DNA from: Citricoccus alkalitolerans
Lineage (GTDB): Bacteria > Actinomycetota > Actinomycetes > Actinomycetales > Micrococcaceae
Direction of reading: 5' to 3'
DNA: 64,000 nucleotides
Assembly: GCF_039528175.1 (NCBI RefSeq)
Contig: NZ_BAAALH010000001.1
Coordinates: forward strand, 1 to 64,000
The notes beneath the pieces are model-generated. The model did no database searches. It was given only the letters and a program-made list of their open reading frames with translations, and had not been told where the DNA came from. This document shows, piece after piece, positions 7,768 through 16,372 of this stretch. The position numbers and the translations under genes were made by a program. The first letter of the stretch is position 1. Each line of letters opens with the position of its first letter.

Positions 7768-9471
7768 GTGTCCCGTCAGCCTCAGTCTGCCCCGCGGCGC
7801 CGCCGCGCGGGCCTCCTCGCCACCGCCCTCAGCCTGGGTCTGCTGCTGCCGGGACTGGCTGTTGCCGCTCCGGCCGCGGCCGACTCCGAGCACTTGACCC
7901 CGCTGGACCAGACGACCGAGTTCGACGAGTCGCTCCCGGTCCTCGACGATTCCGTCCTGGACGCCGTGCAGGGCAAGAACGCCGGGCCGGACGCCGCCCG
8001 CGGCCACGCCGATGTGACGACCGCGCATTCGGGCCCCTGCAAGCAAGACTTCACGGACGTCGCGCCGAACACCACGTTCTACACCCATGTCACGTGGATG
8101 GCCTGCGCGGGCCTGTCCGAGGGGTACGCGGACCACAGCTTCGGTGTCTACCGGGAGATCACCCGCAAGGAGGCCGCCTTGATGATCTACCGGATGTCCG
8201 GGGATACCCATGAGCCGGGCACCGCCGCAGACTTCGAGGACGTGCAACCGAGAGCCGGCGACGAGGGCTTCACCGCCATCTCCTGGATGCACGAGCAGGA
8301 GATCGTGACCGGCTATACGGACGGCACCTTCCGTCCGAACCGGTCGATCTCCCGCGTGGAGCTCGCCCGCTACCTGTTCCGCTATGGCGGGGAATCCGAC
8401 TACACGGCCCCGTCCGATGCGGTGTTCTCCGACGTCCCGACGACTGCACCCGCCTACCGGGACATCTCCTGGCTCTCCGAGAACGAGATGGTCGCGGGCT
8501 ACGCGGACGGTACCTTCCGCCCCTCGCGGCAGGTCGGACGCGGCGAGACCGCCAAGTTCCTCTACGGCCTCGAGACGCATCTGAACGGCCAGCCGAAACC
8601 ACCGGCCTCGCCGCCGAAGCCGGCCCCGAAGCCAGAGCCGGCACCCGAGCCGGAACCCGAACCCGAGATCCCGCTGGCGTACCGGTACGTGGTCATCGCC
8701 GACGACGGCCTCAACGTGAGAGCCGGAGCGGGCACGGGCCACGCGGCGCTCGCATCGCTGGCCCGCAACACGCGAGTGGTCATCACCGGTCGCAGTCAGT
8801 CCGTCGGCGGGGCCACCTGGCGGGAGATCACCGTCGGCACGGTCAGAGGCTGGGTCCACGGCGGCTATCTCATCCGGGACTTCGAGGCGGGCAACGCCAA
8901 GTCGGATGTGTCCCGACTGGGCAAGCGCTACCTCCCGGAGCGCCCGAAGCAGGGTGTCGCCATCCTGCGCGCCGACTACGAGGCGCAGCCCAACGGCTAT
9001 TGGTGCGGACCGGCCTCCATGGCGATCACCCTGTCCGCGTTCCGCCTCGACTTCTCGCAGAAGTCCCTGGCCACGGCAGCCCAGACCGACCGGGAGGGGA
9101 CCTGGCTGCACCAGGTGGCCCGCGTGCTGGATTATCACGCGCCGTTCGATGTCCGGTACACGGTGAAGACCATCCCCGGCGCGGACGCGAACCTGGCCCA
9201 GACCCGCGAGTTCCGCACCGGCGCGCGACGGTCCATCGACGGCGGTGCCCCCGTGGTCATCAACATCGCGGCGACCCCGGACGAGCAGCCACCACTCCAT
9301 CTGGCGAAGACCGGCGGCCGGTTCACCCTGCGGCATCACATGGCCGTGGTCGGCTACAACACCGTGAACGACACGTTCCTGGTCTACGACCCGTGGACCG
9401 AGCCGTTCTGGGTGGACACGAGCCAGTTGGCCGATATGGCCGGGACACGTGGCTACACGCTGCGCAAGTAG
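7768..9471 (+). CDS. Secreted SLH-SH3b-C39-like peptidase
   Basis: A 567-residue protein starting at GTG 7768 with CGAAGGG 7 nt upstream; earlier in-frame codons give no signal peptide. Residues 1-39 form a signal peptide with an RRRR n-region and AAPAAA cleavage zone. Three S-layer-homology repeats follow (~93-146, 155-207, 218-270; each has GYxDGTFRPxR-like sequence). Next come a Pro/Glu/Lys linker (~276-302), a bacterial SH3 domain (~304-370, GLNVRAGAGTGHAAL), and a papain-like C39-type peptidase domain (~393-565) with Cys413 in YWCGPAS, His524 in HHMAVVGYN and Asp541 in VYDPW. It probably cleaves or crosslinks cell-wall or surface peptides while anchored via SLH. Not coupled to neighbours. 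Confidence 0.88.
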   Translation: MSRQPQSAPRRRRAGLLATALSLGLLLPGLAVAAPAAADSEHLTPLDQTTEFDESLPVLDDSVLDAVQGKNAGPDAARGHADVTTAHSGPCKQDFTDVAPNTTFYTHVTWMACAGLSEGYADHSFGVYREITRKEAALMIYRMSGDTHEPGTAADFEDVQPRAGDEGFTAISWMHEQEIVTGYTDGTFRPNRSISRVELARYLFRYGGESDYTAPSDAVFSDVPTTAPAYRDISWLSENEMVAGYADGTFRPSRQVGRGETAKFLYGLETHLNGQPKPPASPPKPAPKPEPAPEPEPEPEIPLAYRYVVIADDGLNVRAGAGTGHAALASLARNTRVVITGRSQSVGGATWREITVGTVRGWVHGGYLIRDFEAGNAKSDVSRLGKRYLPERPKQGVAILRADYEAQPNGYWCGPASMAITLSAFRLDFSQKSLATAAQTDREGTWLHQVARVLDYHAPFDVRYTVKTIPGADANLAQTREFRTGARRSIDGGAPVVINIAATPDEQPPLHLAKTGGRFTLRHHMAVVGYNTVNDTFLVYDPWTEPFWVDTSQLADMAGTRGYTLRK

Positions 9472-9512
9472 CCGGACTCCACCCGAGTGACCATCCGGGA
9501 GACAATGGAAGC

Positions 9513-9965
9513 ATGTACACACCGATCGACCTCCAGACCCCGCTCGTCGCCCAATGGATCGGCATCCTCTTGGCCGTGGCGGGCCTGGCCGTCGTCGCCC
9601 ACGGCCTGTGGCGGCGCAAGCGCTACCGGGCCCACCTCGACGACGAGGATGCCCGCTATGCAGGGCCGGACCGGCTCAGGGATGCCGGCCGGGAGATCGT
9701 CGCCGGAGCCGGTGTGCTGGTGATCGGCGTGGCCGCCATCGTCTACTCGGTCTTCGGCAACCAGGCCTGGCAGGACGCCGTCCAGGACAACGTGGCCGCC
9801 AAGTACGGGGTCGAATCCGTGCAGGGCAAGGAATGGCGGGGCAACGCCCTCAATGCGGACCTCACCATGCCGGACGGCACGGTCCACCAGGACGTGCTGA
9901 TCACCTTCGAGGACTCGGGCGAACCGCAGATTACGAGGGACCTGACCCAGCCGCCCGAGCAGTAA
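9513..9965 (+). CDS. Small two-helix membrane protein with extracytoplasmic C-terminus
   Basis: A 150-residue protein; ATG at 9513 with a GGAAG just upstream. Helices lie at ~14-31 (IGILLAVAGLAVVAHGLW) and ~64-80 (AGAGVLVIGVAAIVYSVF), separated by a basic/acidic loop. The C-terminal ~70 residues (AAKYGVESVQGKEW, LTMPDGTVHQDVLITFEDSG) look like a small beta-rich domain outside the membrane. No family recognised. It sits between a cell-wall peptidase and treY, 30 nt before the latter, and could be co-transcribed with treYZ. Confidence 0.65.
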   Translation: MYTPIDLQTPLVAQWIGILLAVAGLAVVAHGLWRRKRYRAHLDDEDARYAGPDRLRDAGREIVAGAGVLVIGVAAIVYSVFGNQAWQDAVQDNVAAKYGVESVQGKEWRGNALNADLTMPDGTVHQDVLITFEDSGEPQITRDLTQPPEQ

Positions 9966-9994
9966 GAGCAGTAAGAGCGGCCGGGTTTGCTACC

Positions 9995-12520
9995 GTGCAC
10001 CACGTGACCATCCCGCAGAACGTCCCCGCATCCACCTACCGCCTGCAGCTCACCGCGGACTTCACGCTCGACAGCGCCCGCGAGGTCCTGCCCTATCTGT
10101 GGGACCTGGGCGTCGACTGGCTCTACCTGTCTCCGATGCTCGGCGCAGAGGAGGGCTCCACCCACGGCTACGACGTGGTGGACCCCACCCAGGTGGACGA
10201 CGCCCGCGGTGGGGAGACCGGTCTGCGTGAGCTGGCCGAGGCCGTGCACGCGGCCGGCGGCGGGATCCTCGCGGACATCGTGCCGAATCACGTGGGCGTG
10301 GCCACTCCCAAGGACAACGCCTGGTGGTGGGACCTGCTCAAGCACGGCCAATCCTCCAAGTACGCGATGGCCTTCGACATCGACTGGGCCGCCGGGGATT
10401 CGCGCATCTGGCTGCCCGTCCTCGGGGACGGCACCGACGAGGACCCGGAGGCCGAACTCGCGAGGCTGCGCGTGGTGGACGGGGAACTGCACTACTACGA
10501 GAATGTCTTCCCCCTGGCGCCGGGCACCGAGGAGGCGGCGCACGCCGCCGTCGGGGACGCGGCCGGAGACGAGGCTGTGGCCCGCGCCGCGCACGAGAGG
10601 CAGAACTACCGGCTGATGCCGTGGCGAGAGGCGGACGAGAACCTCAACTACCGCCGGTTCTTCGCGGTCAATTCCCTCGCCGGGGTGCGGGTGGAGATCC
10701 CGCGGGTCTTCGCCGAGACCCACCGCGAGATCCTGTCCTGGGTCCGTGACGGACTCGTGGACGGTCTTCGCGTGGACCACCCGGACGGGTTGGCGGATCC
10801 GGGTGGATACTTCGAGAACCTGCGGCAGGCCACCGGGGGGATCTACCTGCTCGGGGAGAAGATCCTGGAGGCTGGCGAACGACTGCCCGCCGCCTGGCAC
10901 ATGGACGGCACCACCGGTTACGACGCCCTCGGGGAGGTGGACCGCATCCTCACGGACCCGGCCGGGGCCCCTGAACTCGACGAGGTGGCCGGGCGGCTCG
11001 GCGGGTGGGGCCGCACCGAGGACCCCACCGGGGAGACGGCCGCAGCCGCCGAGGTGGTGTGGGCGGAAATGATCCACGGGACCAAGCGTGCCGTGGTGGA
11101 CGGCATGCTCCGGTCCGAGGTCGAACGCCTGGGGCGGCTCGTCCCCGGACTGATCCCGGATGACGAGGAGTCCGGTGACCACCTCGTCCACGACGCCCTG
11201 GCGGAACTACTCGCCTGCTTTCCCGTCTACCGTTCCTACCTGCCGACCGGGCGCCATCACCTGGACGACGCGGCCGCGGAGGCAGTGCGCCGCCGTTCCG
11301 ATCTGGCGGACGCGGTCGAGGCGCTGCTGCCGCTGCTGGCCGATCCCGACCACCCCGTGGGCGAACGATTCCAGCAGACCTCCGGGATGGTCATGGCCAA
11401 GGGCGTGGAGGACACCGCCTTCTACCGGTACACGCGGCTGGCGTCGCTGAACGAGGTCGGTGGGGACCCGTCGTCGTTCGCGCTGGAGTTGGAACGATTC
11501 CACGAGTTGCAGGGTGACCGCCAAGCGCGCATGCCCCGCACCATGACCACGCTCTCCACGCATGACACCAAGCGCAGCGAGGACGTCCGGGCCCGGATCG
11601 ACGTGCTGTCCGAGATCCCGGGGGAGTGGGTCCGCACCCTGGACCGGCTCAGGGAGCTGGCCCCGTTGGGAGACGGACCGTTCGAGAAGCTGTTGTGGGA
11701 GACCATCGTGGGTGCCTGGCCGGTGGACGGCTCCCCGCTGGACCCCCAGCGGCTGGCCGACTATGCACTCAAGGCCGCCCGTGAGGCCGCGACCCGTACG
11801 ACGTGGACCGAACAGGATGCGGAGTTCGAGGCCGCGCTCGCGGACCTCGCCGAGCGGGCCACCGGGATGGGCGAGCTGCGGGACGAGATCCAGCGCATCG
11901 CCGACCGGATCGCCGTTCCCGGCGTGACCAACCAGGTGGCCATGAAGCTCATCCAGCTCACCATGCCCGGCATCCCGGACGTCTACCAGGGCACCGAGAT
12001 CCCGTTCCCCACCCTCGTGGACCCGGACAATCGCCGGGCCGTGGACTTCCAGGAGCGGACGGCCCTGCTGGCGCGGCTCGACGCCGGGTGGGAGCCCGAG
12101 TTCCCAGCCCCGGCAGAGCCGGAGGACGGCTCGACCCGGCCCGACGGCGCCGCGCTCGCCGAGTACGCCGCCGGACTGAAGATGCTCGTGACCTCCCGCG
12201 CCCTGCGCGCCCGCCGGGAGCACCCCGAGTGGTTCATCCGCTACCAGGAACTCGATGTCCTCGGCGAGGCATCGGACCACGTGGTCGCCTTCACCCGGGG
12301 CGGGTGCATCACCGTGGCCACCCGGTGGCCGCTGGGACTGGAGGATGAAGGAGGATGGGGCGACGCCGCCGTCGTACTGCCCCGCCAGACGATGGTGGAC
12401 CTGCTGACGGGGCGCCGCTTCGGCGGGGCCTTCACGGACGGCACCACACGTCTGGCCGAGGTCTTGGAACGCCACCCGGTGGCGCTGCTGGTGCCGGAGG
12501 ACGGGAACACGCTGCGATGA
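9995..12520 (+). CDS. treY: Maltooligosyl trehalose synthase TreY
   Basis: About 841 residues, GH13 family. TreY converts the reducing-end alpha-1,4 bond of maltooligosaccharides to alpha-1,1, the first step of the TreY-TreZ trehalose pathway. The N-terminus PASTYRLQLTADFTLDSA and LYLSPMLGAEEGSTHGYDVVDP are diagnostic. GH13 regions: ADIVPNHVG (~93-101), DGLRVDHPDG with the nucleophile Asp, YLLGEKILE with the acid/base Glu, and STHDTKRSED with the stabilising Asp. GTG at 9995 or 10004 are both possible; neither has a strong ribosome-binding site. The stop overlaps the treZ start by 4 nt. Confidence 0.95.
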   Translation: MHHVTIPQNVPASTYRLQLTADFTLDSAREVLPYLWDLGVDWLYLSPMLGAEEGSTHGYDVVDPTQVDDARGGETGLRELAEAVHAAGGGILADIVPNHVGVATPKDNAWWWDLLKHGQSSKYAMAFDIDWAAGDSRIWLPVLGDGTDEDPEAELARLRVVDGELHYYENVFPLAPGTEEAAHAAVGDAAGDEAVARAAHERQNYRLMPWREADENLNYRRFFAVNSLAGVRVEIPRVFAETHREILSWVRDGLVDGLRVDHPDGLADPGGYFENLRQATGGIYLLGEKILEAGERLPAAWHMDGTTGYDALGEVDRILTDPAGAPELDEVAGRLGGWGRTEDPTGETAAAAEVVWAEMIHGTKRAVVDGMLRSEVERLGRLVPGLIPDDEESGDHLVHDALAELLACFPVYRSYLPTGRHHLDDAAAEAVRRRSDLADAVEALLPLLADPDHPVGERFQQTSGMVMAKGVEDTAFYRYTRLASLNEVGGDPSSFALELERFHELQGDRQARMPRTMTTLSTHDTKRSEDVRARIDVLSEIPGEWVRTLDRLRELAPLGDGPFEKLLWETIVGAWPVDGSPLDPQRLADYALKAAREAATRTTWTEQDAEFEAALADLAERATGMGELRDEIQRIADRIAVPGVTNQVAMKLIQLTMPGIPDVYQGTEIPFPTLVDPDNRRAVDFQERTALLARLDAGWEPEFPAPAEPEDGSTRPDGAALAEYAAGLKMLVTSRALRARREHPEWFIRYQELDVLGEASDHVVAFTRGGCITVATRWPLGLEDEGGWGDAAVVLPRQTMVDLLTGRRFGGAFTDGTTRLAEVLERHPVALLVPEDGNTLR

Positions 12521-14442
12521 ACGGAACAGGACACACGACAATGAGCGAAGACCTCAGCACCGAGGCGGCCGAAAGCAGCCGCTACGCGGTGTGGGCACCA
12601 CAGGCGCGTGGCGTGGAACTCGTGTTCACCGACGAGGAGCCCGGGGCCGTGCACGACGCGGAGCACCGCTGGGGCGTCGTCGCCTCGGTGGGGATGGAGC
12701 CTGCCGGGGACGGCTGGTGGGTTCCGGAGCCGACGGTGGACGGCCGAGTGCCGACCGAGACCGACCACGGATACGGCTACCGGGTGGACGGCGAGGGGCC
12801 GTTCCCGGACCCGCGCTCGCGGTGCCAGCCGGACACCGTGCACGGGCCGTCCCGGCTGTTCGACAGCTCCGCGCATCCATGGCAGGACTCCGGCTGGGCC
12901 GGCCGGGACCTGCGCGGGGCCGTGTTCTATGAACTCCACCTCGGCACCTTCACGGACGAGGGCACCCTGGACGCCGCCGCGGAGAGGCTGGACCACCTGG
13001 TCTCGCTCGGGGTGACCCATGTGGAGCTGCTGCCCGTGAACTCCTTCGCCGGGACGCACAACTGGGGTTATGACGGCGTCGGCTGGTACGCCGTGGACGC
13101 CTCCTACGGTGGGCCGGCGGCCTATCAGCGCTTCGTGGACGCTTGCCACGGGGTGGGCCTGGCCGTGATCCAGGACGTGGTCTACAACCACCTCGGTCCC
13201 TCCGGGAACTACCTTCCGCAGTTCGGCCCGTACCTGACCGAGCACTCCACCGGCTGGGGCAGCGGGCTCAACCTGGACGGGCCGGACTCGGACGAGGTGC
13301 GCCGGTACATTCTGGACAACGCCCGGATGTGGTTCGAGGACTACCACGTGGACGGACTCCGGTTGGATGCCGTCCACGCGCTGCGGGACAGCCGTGCCGT
13401 GCACCTGCTCGAGGAGCTGGCCGCGGAGACGGACGCCCTGTCAGAGTATCTGGGCCGGCCGCTGGTGCTCGTGGCCGAATCGGACCAGAACGATCCGCGG
13501 CTCATCACGGCCCGGCCCGGGCCCGGGGCCGATGGGGCGGGCGGCTATGGCCTGACGGGGCAGTGGTCGGACGACTTCCACCACGCCGTCCACGTGGCCC
13601 TGACCGGGGAGACAGACGGCTACTACGCGGACTTCGCACCCCTGTCCGCACTGGCCAAAGTGCTCAACGGCGGGTTCTTCCACGATGGCAGCTGGTCTTC
13701 CTTCCGTCAGCGCCACCATGGCCGGCCCCTGGGGGAGCACCTCCCCTCCGAAGCCCTGGTGGTGTGCGTCCAGAACCACGACCAGGTCGGCAACCGTGCC
13801 GCCGGTGACCGCCTGGCGGCGAGTCTCGACGAGGGGCAGCTGGCGATCGGCGCCGCGCTGCTGCTGACCGGGCCCTTCACACCGATGCTGTTCATGGGGG
13901 AGGAGTGGGCGGCCTCCACCCCATGGCAGTTCTTCACCGCGCACCGTGAACCGGAGCTGGCGCAGGCGGTGACGGAGGGGCGGCGCCGGGAGTTCGCACG
14001 CATGGCCTGGAGCCACGACGCGGTGCCCGACCCTCAGTCCCCGGAGACCTTCGCCGCCTCGACGCTGCGGTGGAACGAGGCCGAGACCGGTCGGCACGCC
14101 CGAATGCTGGCGCTCTACCGGTCGCTGGGACGGCTGCGCGCCGAGCGCCGCGAACTCACCGACCGCGACCGCTCCACCACTCGCGCCGTGGTGGACGACG
14201 AGCGCCGCTGGGTGCGGATGGACCGGGGCGTCGAGCGCGGAGATGCGGGGGCCGACGTCGGGCCCGGTGCTGTGGTCCTGCTGGCGGCGCTGGGCGCGGA
14301 GCCGATGCCGATCCCGGACGAGGTGCGCGGATACAGTCTGCTCGCCGGCCACGGTGCCGACGGCCCCTGCACCGCGGTTCCCGTTGACGCCCGCGTTCCG
14401 TCCCACGGCTTCCTGCTCCTCGGGCGCGAGGGTCAGTCGTAG
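12517..14442 (+). CDS. treZ: Malto-oligosyltrehalose trehalohydrolase TreZ
   Basis: A 641-residue GH13 enzyme that releases trehalose from the TreY product. An N-terminal carbohydrate-binding/E-set domain (~20-125, YAVWAPQARGVELVF) is followed by the catalytic barrel: VIQDVVYNHLGPSGNY, GLRLDAVHAL (nucleophile Asp), LVAESDQNDPRL (Glu acid/base) and GQWSDDFHHAVHVALTGE (Asp plus the TreZ-specific His pair). The ATG at 12517 lies in ATGA with the treY stop, so translation is coupled; a second ATG at 12541 is possible. The last 10 nt overlap the convergent DUF4032 gene. Confidence 0.95.
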   Translation: MNGTGHTTMSEDLSTEAAESSRYAVWAPQARGVELVFTDEEPGAVHDAEHRWGVVASVGMEPAGDGWWVPEPTVDGRVPTETDHGYGYRVDGEGPFPDPRSRCQPDTVHGPSRLFDSSAHPWQDSGWAGRDLRGAVFYELHLGTFTDEGTLDAAAERLDHLVSLGVTHVELLPVNSFAGTHNWGYDGVGWYAVDASYGGPAAYQRFVDACHGVGLAVIQDVVYNHLGPSGNYLPQFGPYLTEHSTGWGSGLNLDGPDSDEVRRYILDNARMWFEDYHVDGLRLDAVHALRDSRAVHLLEELAAETDALSEYLGRPLVLVAESDQNDPRLITARPGPGADGAGGYGLTGQWSDDFHHAVHVALTGETDGYYADFAPLSALAKVLNGGFFHDGSWSSFRQRHHGRPLGEHLPSEALVVCVQNHDQVGNRAAGDRLAASLDEGQLAIGAALLLTGPFTPMLFMGEEWAASTPWQFFTAHREPELAQAVTEGRRREFARMAWSHDAVPDPQSPETFAASTLRWNEAETGRHARMLALYRSLGRLRAERRELTDRDRSTTRAVVDDERRWVRMDRGVERGDAGADVGPGAVVLLAALGAEPMPIPDEVRGYSLLAGHGADGPCTAVPVDARVPSHGFLLLGREGQS

Positions 14443-15710
14443 TTCTCTGAGGGAAGCTCGACTGCCTTGAGCATGGTGGTCGTCGGATGCAGCACCACGG
14501 CGTCCTCGTCCCGACGGAGGGGCAGGACGGTCTGGAGGTAGGAATCCAGGGCCTCGTCCAGTGGGACCGATCGGGACTGGTTCTCGGAGAGGTACCAGCG
14601 GTGTTCGAGCAACTGGTGCATCACCTCGGCGGGCTCGAGCTTGCCGGAGAGGTTCTGCGGAATGGACCGGGCCACGGGCTCGAAGACCTCGGTCAGCCAA
14701 CGGTTCGCGGCCTCGTGCTCGTCCATCTCAGGGTGCTTGACGGCCCGGTACTCGTCGATCTCCCGCAGCAGCCGTCGGGCCTGGTTCTCCTGCACGTCCA
14801 GGCCGGTCAGCCCCAACAGTCGGCGCTGATGGTGCCCCGGGTCCACGACCTTGGGCTGCAGCACCAGTTCGGAGCCACCCCGGGTGGTGCGGATGGCGTA
14901 CTCCTCCACATCGAAGCCGAGGGAGTTCAATCGGCGGATCCGCTCCTCGACCCGCCAGCGCTCGCCGGGCCGGAAGGACATGTCCGCGGTGAGCTCCTCC
15001 CACAACCGGCGGTAGGCGTCGATGATCAGCTGCGAGGTGGCCACAGGGTCCACGTCCCCCTCCACCAGGCCGCCGGACATCAGGTCCATCAGCTCACCGG
15101 CCACGTTGACCCTGGCCAGCTCCAGGTCATGCTCGCGCTGACCGCGGGACAGGGAGGGGTGCAGTTCACCGGTCTCGGCATCCACCAGGTAGGCGGCGAA
15201 GGCGCCGGCGTCACGGCGGAACAAGGTGTTGGACAGGGAGACATCACCCCAGTAGAAGCCGGCCAGGTGCAGCTCCACGAGCAATAGGGCGAGCGCGTCG
15301 ATCAGCCGGGTCAGGGTGTCCCGGTGCAGCCGCCGGGAGAAGACAGCGCGGTAGGGCAGCGAGAACCGCAGGTGCCGGGTCACGAGAACCGTCGGCAGCG
15401 GCTCGCCGTCCGGATCGATGCGTCCGGCGACCACGGCCACCGGCTCCACGCAGGGAACATCCAGGCGTTCGAGCCGGCGCAGCAACTGGTACTCACGGCG
15501 GGCTGAGAATTCCGTGGTCTCCTTCACCGCGACCACGGCATCCTCAAGGTGGGCGAACCGCACCACGTGCCGGGACAGCCCGCGCGGGAGGGCGGCGAGG
15601 GCGGACTCGGGCCATTCGGCCAGGGGTACGTCCCAGGGCAGGGCGATCAACGCGGCGGTGTCCACGGCAGTACCCGAGGTGGTGATGTCCAGACCGGAAC
15701 GCGGTGTCAT
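14433..15710 (-). CDS. DUF4032 kinase-like protein
   Basis: A 425-residue protein. It begins with a region reminiscent of lipopolysaccharide-kinase/protein-kinase folds: VVAVKETTEFSARREYQLL (Lys on strand 3), VPCVEPVAVV, and HLAGFYWGDVSLSNTLFRRDAGAFAAYLVDAETGE, i.e. a catalytic-loop-like GDxxxxNxL and a D-A-E metal-binding-loop equivalent. The C-terminal half is the DUF4032 helical domain. It may phosphorylate a small molecule or sugar, but this is inference. It is the last gene of the otsA-otsB-ABC-DUF4032 operon, with a 4-nt overlap to the ABC gene, and ends convergently in treZ. Confidence 0.85.
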   Translation of the reverse strand: MTPRSGLDITTSGTAVDTAALIALPWDVPLAEWPESALAALPRGLSRHVVRFAHLEDAVVAVKETTEFSARREYQLLRRLERLDVPCVEPVAVVAGRIDPDGEPLPTVLVTRHLRFSLPYRAVFSRRLHRDTLTRLIDALALLLVELHLAGFYWGDVSLSNTLFRRDAGAFAAYLVDAETGELHPSLSRGQREHDLELARVNVAGELMDLMSGGLVEGDVDPVATSQLIIDAYRRLWEELTADMSFRPGERWRVEERIRRLNSLGFDVEEYAIRTTRGGSELVLQPKVVDPGHHQRRLLGLTGLDVQENQARRLLREIDEYRAVKHPEMDEHEAANRWLTEVFEPVARSIPQNLSGKLEPAEVMHQLLEHRWYLSENQSRSVPLDEALDSYLQTVLPLRRDEDAVVLHPTTTMLKAVELPSENYD

Positions 15711-16372
15711 GACACGGCAGTGTCCTCCCTCAGCTGGCCCGAGTCCAGCCGCAGCAGGCGGTCCGCCACGGACGCCACCGGCCCGGGTTCGGCGGTGGCG
15801 TACAGCGTGGTGACGTTCAGGGTGCGGGCCAGGCTACGGATCAGCCCGGCCGTGTGGTCCTTCAGGGCCGGGGGCAGGGCGGTGAGCGGATCGTCCATGA
15901 GCAGCACGGCGGGCCGGCGGACCACGGCCCGTGCGAGCGCCACCTGCTGCCGTTGTGGGCCGGTCAGTCGCTCGGGCGTCCAGCCGAGCTGCTCCTCCAG
16001 GTCCAGGAGCCGAGCGGCCTCCCGGACCCGGTCCAGCCGTTCGGCCGGCGGGACTCCGGCCACCCGCAGGGCGAAGCTCATGTTCTCCTGCACGTCCATG
16101 TGCGGGTAGAGGGCGTAGTTCTGGAACACGATCACCGCGTCACGGTCGTGCGCCGGCACCTCTGTCACGTCCACGCCGCCGATCAGCACCCGCCCGGCAT
16201 CCGGCGGCTCCTGCCCGGCCACCACCCGCAACAGCGTGGACTTGCCGCTGCGCAGGTCACCGGCGATCACCGTGAACCGGCCGTCCTGGGCGCAGAGGTC
16301 CAGCCCGTACAGGGCGGGGGTCCGTGCTGAGGGGTACTGGACCGTGATGCCGCGCAGTTCTACGGACGCCAT
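15707..16372 (-). CDS. Degenerate ABC-type ATPase, sugar-importer (MsmK/UgpC) lineage
   Basis: Only 221 residues, whereas sugar-importer ATPases are ~350-370; the C-terminal TOBE domain is absent. The Walker A segment GDLRSGKST keeps GKST. FQNYALYPHMDVQENMSFALRVAGVP is the typical Q-loop region of the MalK/UgpC group. The signature is LTGPQ instead of LSGGQ. Walker B reads VLLMDDP, Asp replacing the catalytic Glu. The switch segment is YATAEP with no His where YVTHDQ is usual. It is therefore probably weakly or not hydrolytic. No permease gene is nearby; it overlaps otsB by 13 nt and DUF4032 by 4 nt. A regulatory or nucleotide-sensing role is possible. Confidence 0.85.
   Translation of the reverse strand: MASVELRGITVQYPSARTPALYGLDLCAQDGRFTVIAGDLRSGKSTLLRVVAGQEPPDAGRVLIGGVDVTEVPAHDRDAVIVFQNYALYPHMDVQENMSFALRVAGVPPAERLDRVREAARLLDLEEQLGWTPERLTGPQRQQVALARAVVRRPAVLLMDDPLTALPPALKDHTAGLIRSLARTLNVTTLYATAEPGPVASVADRLLRLDSGQLREDTAVS

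Noticed and set aside
7612..9522. Long minus-strand frame opposite the SLH-C39 gene, and similar ones at 23775-25763 and 2567-4423
   Set aside because: Same GC-driven shadow pattern, with no ribosome-binding site or domains; the opposite strand encodes well supported proteins.
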